Shown here: positions 1 through 7,210 of the stretch, in pieces
Numbering within the stretch: position 1 is the stretch's first letter
Layout of the letters: every line of letters begins with the position of its first letter
DNA from: Natronospirillum sp.
GTDB lineage: Bacteria; Pseudomonadota; Gammaproteobacteria; Pseudomonadales; Natronospirillaceae
Assembly (NCBI RefSeq): GCF_022565775.1
Contig: NZ_JAIUMC010000014.1
Coordinates: 1-52,935 of the forward strand
Length of the DNA: 52,935 nucleotides
Direction of reading: 5' to 3'
Position numbers and translations under genes: made by a program
The notes under the pieces: generated by a model
The model's database searches: none
What the model saw: the letters and a program-made list of their open reading frames with translations, nothing else
What the model was told of the DNA's origin: nothing

Positions 1-2
1 GT

Positions 3-1217
3 TCTCTGAACAATATACTGCGCAACCAGGCGCAGGTGGCGCGCTCGGAAGAGCGGGTGGCAACCGGTGTGCGAGTGCTTACCCCGGCGGATGATCCCGT
101 GGATGCCGCGCGCATTCTGCAACTAGATCAGGACATCGACCTGACCAATCAGTACATCAAGAACATCAACTCGGTTACGGGTCGACTCGAATTGCAGGAA
201 GGTTACCTGAAGGGCGCCGAAGAAGTCATGCAGAGGGTCCGTGAGTTGGCTGTGGCGTCCAATACGTCCTCCACGACACAAAAAGACCGTCAGGCCTATG
301 CCGCCGAAATGAAGGTGCGTCTGGAGGAACTGCTGCAACTGACCAATTCTCAGGATGCTACCGGTGAATATCTGTTTTCCGGGTTTTCCGGACAGACCAA
401 ACCCTTTGCACAGGCCCCTGGCGGGGGCTTCAACTATCAGGGGGATGAAGGGCAGCGCCAAATCCGCATTTCGAACTCGGCCCGCATACCGGCCAGCGAC
501 AACGGAAAGGATATCTTTCTTGATGTCCCGGTGGATAATCCGTCCTTCATTACCTCGGCCAGTCCGCGTAACCAGGGCAACCCTACCGGAGTGATTTCGG
601 CTGGGGTGACCCGGGACGCAGACAAGCTGGAAGATCTGTTTCCCGATGATGCCATCATCACCTTCAACAACGAGCTGGACACCGAGCCACCGGGCAAGAA
701 TTTTACTGTGCGCCGGCGCAGTGACAATTCGGTGATCGACAATCTGAAAAATGTGGAATATGTCCCGGGCAGGGCGGTCAGCATTGCCGGCATGGAGGTC
801 CGCATAACCGGCCAGCCTCGGGCCGGTGACAACTTCACCCTGGAAACGACTCGCAAGCAGGGGCCGCTGCAGACCATTCAGAAGCTTGTGGAAGGTCTCA
901 ACAGACTGGGTGACAGCCCTGCAGACACTCAGGCCCTGGATCGCCTGGTTGGCGAGTCGCTGGATAATCTGGACGCCGGTATCGAGAATATGTCCATTTA
1001 TCGGGCCAAGATCGGTGCGCGTATCAATACCGCCGAATCAACCCTGAATGTGCACGAAGAGAGCAAGTTGACCCTGCAGGATGTGCGCTCAAAACTGAAG
1101 GACGTCGACTATGCCGAAGCCGTTAGCAAGCTGCAGATGGAGACCATGATCCTGGAGGCGGCACAGCAGGCCTATGCCAAAGTATCCGGGTTGTCATTGT
1201 TCAACTTCATTCGCTGA
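3..1217 (+). CDS. flgL: Flagellar hook-associated protein 3 (hook-filament junction), 5'-truncated by window edge
   Basis: FlgL forms the second ring of the hook-filament junction outside the cell and joins FlgK to flagellin. An open frame runs in from base 3 and reads SLNNILRNQAQVARSEERVATG, continuing into the conserved TPADDPVDAARILQLDQD segment of the flagellin-like N-terminal D0/D1 helices. The C-terminal helices (AQQAYAKVSGLSLFNFIR) end as FlgL proteins do. A GTG at 36 lies inside this conserved helix and is not the real start; roughly the first ten residues are missing. The gene would normally follow flgK. The gene after it is not flagellar, so flgL probably closes an flg operon. I see no clear terminator. 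Confidence 0.93.
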   Translation, partial: SLNNILRNQAQVARSEERVATGVRVLTPADDPVDAARILQLDQDIDLTNQYIKNINSVTGRLELQEGYLKGAEEVMQRVRELAVASNTSSTTQKDRQAYAAEMKVRLEELLQLTNSQDATGEYLFSGFSGQTKPFAQAPGGGFNYQGDEGQRQIRISNSARIPASDNGKDIFLDVPVDNPSFITSASPRNQGNPTGVISAGVTRDADKLEDLFPDDAIITFNNELDTEPPGKNFTVRRRSDNSVIDNLKNVEYVPGRAVSIAGMEVRITGQPRAGDNFTLETTRKQGPLQTIQKLVEGLNRLGDSPADTQALDRLVGESLDNLDAGIENMSIYRAKIGARINTAESTLNVHEESKLTLQDVRSKLKDVDYAEAVSKLQMETMILEAAQQAYAKVSGLSLFNFIR

Positions 1218-1297
1218 GTGAGCGCAAGGGCTAATTTGACCGTAGTGCCAAAAATGTGATTCATTCTGGCTTTACAAGCGTCAATGGATCGTAACTG

Positions 1298-1327
1298 TTG
1301 CAAACATTTCAGCGCTGACATCATAAT
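1298..1327 (+). promoter_or_regulatory. Possible sigma-70 promoter upstream of the M23 peptidase gene
   Basis: TTGCAA (1298-1303) and CATAAT (1322-1327) are separated by 18 bases in the 167-base gap after flgL. The match is moderate and rests only on visual comparison with the consensus. Confidence 0.3.
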
Positions 1328-1384
1328 GCTCACGCGACCGGGCAGTACCGGCGCGTAGTATAGTTCAGGCTCAGAGTTGTAATT

Positions 1385-2743
1385 ATGGGAGTGACACAGG
1401 TCAGGCGTCTGCACAGAGGCTGGCAAACCATACCGCACCTGCACCGGCGCGGCATCAGTATACTGGCACTTCTGGTCCTGGTCGTCATGATCTGGCCCAC
1501 CGAAGACCAGGGGCTTGAGGCCGCCGTGTATCTGCCCCCCGAATTGTCTCACCTTGATGCCCTCAATGGGGGCTTTCTGCCCGGCAACTTCACTGAAGAG
1601 CGTTTGCGTGAGCGTCTGCGCGGCGAAGGCATGGCGGCTGTGCAGATAGACAGCAGCCCCTATGATGTCGACACCTATGAGATTTCCTCCGGTGACAGCC
1701 TGAGTGGCATTTTTGACCGCATGGGCCTGGGCCAGACCGTCATGTATCAGATTTTGTCAGCCGATGAATCCTTGCTGGCGCTCGACGTCTTGCGCGCGGG
1801 TCATCGCTTGAAATTTTACAAGCACCCTGACACCGGCCGCCTGGAGCGCATGGAGCTCTATGTGCATGCCGGCTACCAGGTGGCATACGAACGTTTTGAT
1901 GATGACAGCTTCGAGTATGAGGAAACCCTCATCGAAGGCGATTGGCCGCAGCGGGTCATCGGTGGCGAAATCAACGGCAGCTTTTATGTTTCAGCGCGCG
2001 GCGCCGGCCTGAGCGATCGGGAAGTCGCCGAGATCACTCGACTGCTTGAAGACAGTATTGACTTCCGGCGCCAGATTCGTGCAGGGGACACTTTTGACGT
2101 TATCCGTGCCGAACAGATGATCAATGGCCGAGCAACGGGTCGAACGCGCATCGAGGCTATCCGCATTCATGGCCACACCAAGCGCTCGGCCTTCCTGTTT
2201 GAAGACGGCAACTATTACGACGAGAAGGGCGAAAGCCTGCAACGGGCCTTCATGCGCTACCCGTCCAATCAGCGGTATCGTATCTCTTCTGGTTTCAATC
2301 CGACTCGGCGGCATCCGGTCACCGGGCGGGTGACCCCGCACAATGGCACTGACTTTGCCATGAGTACGGGCACGCCCGTGCTGACCACCGGCGATGGTGT
2401 CGTCACCCGGGTCGAAAACCATCCTTTCGCCGGCAAGTACGTCGAAATACAGCATGGCTCTCGCTATACCACGCGCTACATGCACCTGGATCGAATCCTG
2501 GTTCGCCACGGTCAAAGCGTCAACCGGGGTGACCGAATCGGCCTTTCCGGCGCTACCGGTCGCGTCACCGGGCCCCACCTGCACTTTGAACTGCACATCA
2601 ACGGGCGCCCGGTTGATCCGATGCGAGCCGAAATCCCGATGGCAGAATCGGTGCCGGATGATCAACGCGAAGCGTTCGAGAAGCGGGTTGAAGAGCTGCT
2701 TCTGGTGGTTGAGAACAGCAATGTTCAGTACGCCCGGCAATAA
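1385..2743 (+). CDS. M23 family murein endopeptidase with OapA/LysM-like domain (MepM type)
   Basis: This is a predicted periplasmic, inner-membrane-anchored zinc endopeptidase that cuts peptidoglycan cross-links. A hydrophobic segment at about residues 23-37 (ILALLVLVVMIW) would anchor it. A LysM/OapA-like region follows at about 95-175 (YEISSGDSLSGIFDRMGLGQ). The C-terminal LytM/M23 domain has HNGTDF (His319, Asp323) and GPHLHFEL (His398, His400), the expected metal ligands and catalytic His. Length (452 aa) fits the MepM/YebA group. The ATG at 1385 has no strong ribosome-binding site. It stands alone between flgL and the TraF-like gene. A flagellar role is possible but unsupported; general cell-wall growth is more likely. 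Confidence 0.88.
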   Translation: MGVTQVRRLHRGWQTIPHLHRRGISILALLVLVVMIWPTEDQGLEAAVYLPPELSHLDALNGGFLPGNFTEERLRERLRGEGMAAVQIDSSPYDVDTYEISSGDSLSGIFDRMGLGQTVMYQILSADESLLALDVLRAGHRLKFYKHPDTGRLERMELYVHAGYQVAYERFDDDSFEYEETLIEGDWPQRVIGGEINGSFYVSARGAGLSDREVAEITRLLEDSIDFRRQIRAGDTFDVIRAEQMINGRATGRTRIEAIRIHGHTKRSAFLFEDGNYYDEKGESLQRAFMRYPSNQRYRISSGFNPTRRHPVTGRVTPHNGTDFAMSTGTPVLTTGDGVVTRVENHPFAGKYVEIQHGSRYTTRYMHLDRILVRHGQSVNRGDRIGLSGATGRVTGPHLHFELHINGRPVDPMRAEIPMAESVPDDQREAFEKRVEELLLVVENSNVQYARQ

Positions 2744-2903
2744 CCCGGTCCTGCTTCTGTCTCAAGAGCGCCTCGTCAAGCCCACTATTCTGGCATCTTT
2801 ACATTCGACATACTGATATTCGGCTATTATTGATCTGACGCGCCGGTTTTCCAGCAGTGGGGCCGGAGTAACCTCGACATGAGCAGTGATCCCTGGAGGA
2901 ATA

Positions 2904-4472
2904 ATGCGCCGACTCTCAGCCCTGACCGCAGCCATGCTGGCTGCTTCCGGAGCCACCGCCGGTGGCATGATCGTCAACAGCCCGCAGATCAACAGCATGG
3001 GGGGAGCCGGTGTCGCGTCCTCCAGTGCGCTCAACCCGGCCATGATCACCCCTATCCGGGGCGAGTATGACTTCGACCTGACGATCGGGTCGGGCACTCT
3101 GTTTCTGGAAGATCCCAACGGTTTTGCCTTCAACCTTCAGCAATTCCTCGATGAAGACCTCGAAACCTATCAGGACTTTGACTACGGGCAATTGAACACG
3201 TCAGCCAGCAATCTGGCCGACGCGGCAGGCGATACGGCGGATGCAGCCAACAATTTTGATGAAACGGATAGCAGCACCCTGGACGACCTGCGCGCTGCCC
3301 AGCAGAACCAGACCGCGGCGACCAATGAAACGCAGGGCAGTGTCGGCAATTATCGGGGCCTGGTGGAAAGCACCGAAAAAACCTTCCGGGCCTTCTCTGA
3401 CCGGCCCGTCAATTTCGGCCTGCTGGCGGGTCTCGGGCTGACCATGCCGCGCGGGGATGTGCCTTTTGCTATAGCCCTGAGCAACAATACCTATGGTGGT
3501 GCCCGCCTCAATCTGCAGGAAAGCGATCTGCAGAACCTGAATTTTGTACTGGACGACCTGGATGACTATCTGGAGGCCGTAGAAGAGCTGAATCAGCGCC
3601 TGGAAACACTGGTTGATGCAGCCGAGGCTTTTGAAGCTGCGCCCAATGATGCCGGTGCGCAGTCCGCTTTCGAGGACGCCAGAGACGACTTCGATGCGCA
3701 AAGAGCCGTGGTCGAGAGCTTCAATTCGGAGAATGAACTGTTCGTAGGCGGTGAGGTGGATGATGACGCAGACATCCTGACCTTCGATGAAGAAGACCTC
3801 GACTCCACCATTGACCTGCTGGGTGCCAATATCACCGAACTTGCATTTGGCTCGGGCATGGATTTCCCCAACGTGTACGGTAATCTGTCGGTCGGTGCCA
3901 CGGCCAAGATTCAGTACATTCAGGTGTTCGGTGATGTGATTGCCTTTGATGACGCTGATTCGGTAGATGCCAGTTTTATCAATGAGAATACCAACGAATA
4001 TGTTGCGGTCAATCTGGACATTGGGGTGGCGCAGAGTTTCCAGCAACCCGGCTTGGGCATGTTCTCAGTGGGTGCGGTGGTTAAAGACCTGATACCCCAG
4101 AGTTTTGAAAGTGGTGATGGTCGCGATATCGACATCGGCCCCAAGGTTCGAGCCGGTGTGTCTCACCAAACTCGACTGACCCGGGTAACGATGGATATTG
4201 ACCTGACCGAGAACGACCCCATCGGCTTTGGTGTACCCACCCGCTATTTCGGTATTGGCGGTGAATTCAATGCCTGGGACTGGGCGCGCTTCCGTGCCGG
4301 CTACCGGAACAATCTGGCCGTCGATGATGCGAGCATCATCACTGCCGGTATCGGCCTGACCCCCTGGGTCACGCAGCTTGAATTCAGTGGCTGGTACAAG
4401 CCCAATTCCGAGGATGAGGTCGACCTGCTGCTGAATACCGGGTTCAGTGCCGACTTTGCGGTCCGTTTCTAG
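2904..4472 (+). CDS. TraF-like (PF13729-type) outer-membrane beta-barrel protein
   Basis: This resembles the family annotated as 'conjugal transfer protein TraF', found widely on chromosomes of marine gammaproteobacteria with no link to conjugation. The ATG at 2904 follows a good Shine-Dalgarno (CTGGAGGA) and opens a signal peptide ending near ATAGG. The mature N-terminus (NSPQINSMGGAGVASSSALNP) has the OmpP1/FadL-like 'GGAG-A' look. The last 170 residues alternate polar and hydrophobic residues and end in SADFAVRF, a terminal aromatic typical of barrels. Residues about 90-310 are acidic and mostly helical (long Ala/Asp/Glu/Gln runs), probably a periplasmic coiled insertion. Substrate and function are unknown. 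It is monocistronic, and the repeat-rich gap follows. Confidence 0.7.
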   Translation: MRRLSALTAAMLAASGATAGGMIVNSPQINSMGGAGVASSSALNPAMITPIRGEYDFDLTIGSGTLFLEDPNGFAFNLQQFLDEDLETYQDFDYGQLNTSASNLADAAGDTADAANNFDETDSSTLDDLRAAQQNQTAATNETQGSVGNYRGLVESTEKTFRAFSDRPVNFGLLAGLGLTMPRGDVPFAIALSNNTYGGARLNLQESDLQNLNFVLDDLDDYLEAVEELNQRLETLVDAAEAFEAAPNDAGAQSAFEDARDDFDAQRAVVESFNSENELFVGGEVDDDADILTFDEEDLDSTIDLLGANITELAFGSGMDFPNVYGNLSVGATAKIQYIQVFGDVIAFDDADSVDASFINENTNEYVAVNLDIGVAQSFQQPGLGMFSVGAVVKDLIPQSFESGDGRDIDIGPKVRAGVSHQTRLTRVTMDIDLTENDPIGFGVPTRYFGIGGEFNAWDWARFRAGYRNNLAVDDASIITAGIGLTPWVTQLEFSGWYKPNSEDEVDLLLNTGFSADFAVRF

Positions 4473-4504
4473 GGTTGGGCGACTCCCATGTGGCCGCTGC
4501 GCAT

Positions 4505-4549
4505 TGTAGGCGCCGGCCTTGGCCGCGCTCAGGGCGCCTGAAAACGCTC
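4505..4549 (+). repeat. REP-like hairpin unit, copy 1
   Basis: The unit begins TGTAGG and contains the imperfect stem GCGCCGGCC-TT-GGCCGCGC, followed by CAGGGCGCCTGAAAACGCTC. It matches copy 3 at 40 of 45 positions. A GTAG tetranucleotide at the foot of a GC-rich hairpin is the hallmark of REP elements mobilised by RAYT transposases. No RAYT gene is in the window. Confidence 0.7.
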
Positions 4550-4580
4550 TGTAGGCGCCGGCCTTGGCCGTGCTCAGCGC
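4550..4580 (+). repeat. REP-like hairpin unit, copy 2 (shorter)
   Basis: It directly abuts copy 1 in the same orientation, giving a 45-base period. Its first 31 bases match copy 1 at 29 positions (C to T in the stem, G to C in the tail). After that the similarity ends. Confidence 0.65.
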
Positions 4581-4622
4581 TACTCAAAGGGCAGGCAAGC
4601 CAGTGCCCACAGGGAGCCATAT

Positions 4623-4667
4623 TGCAGGCAGCGGCCTTGGGCGCGCTCAGGGCGCCTGAAATCGCTC
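4623..4667 (+). repeat. REP-like unit, copy 3, overlapping the 3' end of the M48 gene
   Basis: It matches copy 1 at 40 of 45 bases. On the minus strand its last 21 bases encode the final residues ERFQAP and the stop of the M48 peptidase. The same six codons plus stop are also readable in copy 1. TGCAGG replaces TGTAGG and the hairpin is weaker here. Confidence 0.7.
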
Positions 4668-5699
4668 TATGCGCTCTGGCGTCGGTGGGTGGGTGGCCAT
4701 GTACCGGCTTATCGGGCTGTAGTCGCCAAAATTTGCGAGATCCGCATCGGGGTCAAACTCTTCACCGTAGCTCAGTCGCCACATGATGTTGTGAAAGTGG
4801 CTGAGGGGGATGTCGTGCGTCAGCATGTAGTCCCGCGCATAGTCATCGGCCTCGAATTCCGCCCGGCGACTGTAAGCCAGTTCGTTGATGATCAGAGGGG
4901 CACCCAGCAGCACTTCCGCTGTGGCTGACGCGTCACCGGTCAGCATGACAAAGGCCAGGCCGATCAGAGAGCTCTGAATCAGGGCCTGCAGACCGTGGTT
5001 ATGTTCAATATGACCAATTTCGTGTAGCAGTACAGCGCTCAGTTCATCGTCATGCTCGGCCAGACGCACCAGTTGGTCGGTCATCACCATGGTGCCATCC
5101 GGCAGCGCTATGGCATTGGCGCCTAGCGGACCGCCGTCACGAAATAGAAGCTGCAGTTCCAGATGGGGGTGATTGGCCTTGATTGGCGAAAAATGATCGC
5201 GCAACCGCTCCTTGTCGTCGGTCGACAGCCGGCTGTCACTGAACCAGACTCGATCAGCCACTGTCATGGTTTCTCGGGTCAGTTGTTCCACCGCAGCCCG
5301 CGGCACCCTTTCTGCCATGGCGCTGGCCAGTGCGGGGACGCCCCAAGTCAGGGTGACCCAGCCGAAGGCGACCACCACCAGCACGGTCAGAGCGATAAAG
5401 CGTTTGTGGGACTCAAGGCGATGTACCACGCTGGTCAGCCAGGAAGGGCGATACTGCGCTTGCAGGTCGTCAACCGCATCCTGGTCCAGCGTGGCAAACC
5501 GACCGCCGTCAGGATGCCCGAGAAAGCGCGTGGTGTTGCCCAGACGGTCGTTGAACTGCCAGTCGGCTGCCGGAGCGCTGGCCACTTCGAGGTCCTGTTC
5601 CGGCAGTCTTACCGTGAGTCGGCCGCCAGCACTGATTTCCAGCCTTGCCGCCTGACGGCGCGAACTGCCCGGGCTGTACCACTCGCCCTCAATGGCCAT
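4647..5699 (-). CDS. M48 family zinc metallopeptidase, membrane-anchored
   Basis: This is a predicted membrane protease of the HtpX/BepA-related M48 clan, likely acting in envelope protein quality control. Residues 1-85 form an N-terminal beta-rich domain (EISAGGRLTVRLPEQDLEV). A transmembrane segment spans about 101-125 (FIALTVLVVVAFGWVTLTWG). The M48 core carries HEIGH (His226, Glu227, His230) and the downstream RRAEFEADDYA, whose Glu is the third zinc ligand. The ATG at 5699 follows the DUF898 gene with 3 bases between them, so the two form an operon read leftward. The last codons sit inside a REP-like repeat, so the C-terminus may have been remodelled by that element. Confidence 0.88.
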   Translation of the reverse strand: MAIEGEWYSPGSSRRQAARLEISAGGRLTVRLPEQDLEVASAPAADWQFNDRLGNTTRFLGHPDGGRFATLDQDAVDDLQAQYRPSWLTSVVHRLESHKRFIALTVLVVVAFGWVTLTWGVPALASAMAERVPRAAVEQLTRETMTVADRVWFSDSRLSTDDKERLRDHFSPIKANHPHLELQLLFRDGGPLGANAIALPDGTMVMTDQLVRLAEHDDELSAVLLHEIGHIEHNHGLQALIQSSLIGLAFVMLTGDASATAEVLLGAPLIINELAYSRRAEFEADDYARDYMLTHDIPLSHFHNIMWRLSYGEEFDPDADLANFGDYSPISRYMATHPPTPERIERFQAP

Positions 5700-5702
5700 T
5701 GA

Positions 5703-7082
5703 TCAGGCTCCAACATCCAGATCAAACAGATCACCGACGCCTTCGGCAATGGTGCTGGTTTTCTCGCGCTCAGCGGCAGCAATGTCATCCAGATCGCCAT
5801 CAATCATGGCCTCTGTATAGTGCGCGGCATAAAGTGCCGCCCTCACTTTCGCCCAGGGGGTAAACAGGCCCAGCGTGACCAAGGTGGCCAGCGTGTTGAC
5901 CAGAATCAACTGAAAATAGGAGCCAACTTCCCAATTGGCCTCAAACCCGTGCTCGCGGCGGGCCATGCGCAGGGCGGCGAAATTGAACTTCAGATTGGCC
6001 ATGGACACATTGAACACGGCCAGCAGAACAAGGTACAGAGAGAGACCAAGAATGAACAGCAGCAAGCCCGGCAACCCCAGGCTGGACAATGCCCAGAGTG
6101 CCAAGCCACCGCCGATCAGAACGCCGACCAGTTTGATGCTCATCATGTAGTAGGCACTGACCGGTGCGGAAAAGTGGAACGGAACCGTTCCCCAGTGATG
6201 GTTGCCGATTATGAAGTGCTGCTGACGGTGCAGCATCATGGGGGTCAGGATACCCAGCGTGATCACCGCCAGCAGGGGCCAGGCAACGAACGCCAGAAAC
6301 GAATCAAGCAGGCTGCCGGTGAAGCGGAAGGGCACATTGCGATAGCTGCTGTAGCGCGCATTGAACCGTAGCGCCTGGCGAATGGCCCAGGGCATGAACG
6401 CCACCAGTGCCAAAAAGGCCAGAAGTGCTGTCACTGCCGACAATTCGATCATCACCGAATAGACTACGAAGAAGACAAAAGCGATGAGTCGACCGAAGAG
6501 TATTCTTTTCGGTTCGGCGGTATATTCGAATCGGGCACCATCCAGCTCCGTGTTACCGTAGAAGTACTGCTTGTTGCGCACCTTGGCCCAGGCCGAGTAG
6601 ATCCCCAGCGTAACAATCGACAGCAGGATATTGACGATCCAGATGCCGAAATATTCCCGGCCTTCACCACTGAATACGAAAGGTGACATGCGCGGCTGAT
6701 CATCGGCCTCTGCCGTCGCCTGCTGCCCTGACCGGCCACCCTGCTGGTTGCTCTGTGTGCGAGGCCCAGCGTCCTTTTGACCATGGGACTGTCCGGCAGT
6801 CTCTTCTGCGGTAGGCACCAGGCTCAAATTGTCAGCAGAACTCGAGCTGGCGCGAACCACCTGATCAACTTTCAGGCCCAATTGAGCCAGACGCTGCACA
6901 TAATGGCGCGCCGACGCCCCATCCAGATCTGATTTAAGGGTAGTGGCTGAACGTCGAAACAGCAGTTCGACACGTTCTGTTGCCATGGAAAAGGCTCGAG
7001 CGAAGCGCGCCTTGGCTTCTTCCGGGTCAAAGTTGTCCTGCAACTCACCCCGGAAAACGATATCGTAGCGGTGCTCGGGCAT
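5703..7082 (-). CDS. DUF898 (YjgN-like) polytopic inner-membrane protein
   Basis: Function unknown. Residues 1-75 form a small soluble domain (MPEHRYDIVFRGELQDNFDP start). A Gln/Gly-rich linker covers about 85-125. The YjgN/DUF898 membrane domain then has repeated signatures (FVFSGEGREYFGIWIVNILL, VTLGIYSAWAKVRNKQYFYG, and near the end ATLVTLGLFTPWAKVRAALY) and several membrane spans. The TLG(I/L)(Y/F)xxWAKVR motif appears twice, as is typical for the family. The start follows AAAAAGGAC upstream on the minus strand. It is the first gene of a two-gene operon with the M48 protease, a pairing that suggests the protease or the membrane protein acts on the other, though this is only inferred. Confidence 0.85.
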   Translation of the reverse strand: MPEHRYDIVFRGELQDNFDPEEAKARFARAFSMATERVELLFRRSATTLKSDLDGASARHYVQRLAQLGLKVDQVVRASSSSADNLSLVPTAEETAGQSHGQKDAGPRTQSNQQGGRSGQQATAEADDQPRMSPFVFSGEGREYFGIWIVNILLSIVTLGIYSAWAKVRNKQYFYGNTELDGARFEYTAEPKRILFGRLIAFVFFVVYSVMIELSAVTALLAFLALVAFMPWAIRQALRFNARYSSYRNVPFRFTGSLLDSFLAFVAWPLLAVITLGILTPMMLHRQQHFIIGNHHWGTVPFHFSAPVSAYYMMSIKLVGVLIGGGLALWALSSLGLPGLLLFILGLSLYLVLLAVFNVSMANLKFNFAALRMARREHGFEANWEVGSYFQLILVNTLATLVTLGLFTPWAKVRAALYAAHYTEAMIDGDLDDIAAAEREKTSTIAEGVGDLFDLDVGA

Positions 7083-7210
7083 GATCAGGTCCTTTTTGAT
7101 GCTGAGCGAGGGAACCTCATCATATAGCAGGGACTCCCGACCTGGCCACTACCCCTGGGTTCAAGTTCGTGACCGTGTCCACATTTCCGTCATTCGGCCG
7201 CTCTCGGCGA

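Noticed and set aside
2904..4472. Evidence for a conjugative plasmid from the TraF-like name
   Set aside because: The family label is historical; no other transfer gene is present and homologues are chromosomal.
4475..4786. Plus-strand open frame of 103 codons after the TraF-like gene
   Set aside because: It consists of repeat sequence and the antisense of the M48 gene; composition (Ala/Arg/Pro/Cys-rich) and lack of a ribosome-binding site argue against coding.
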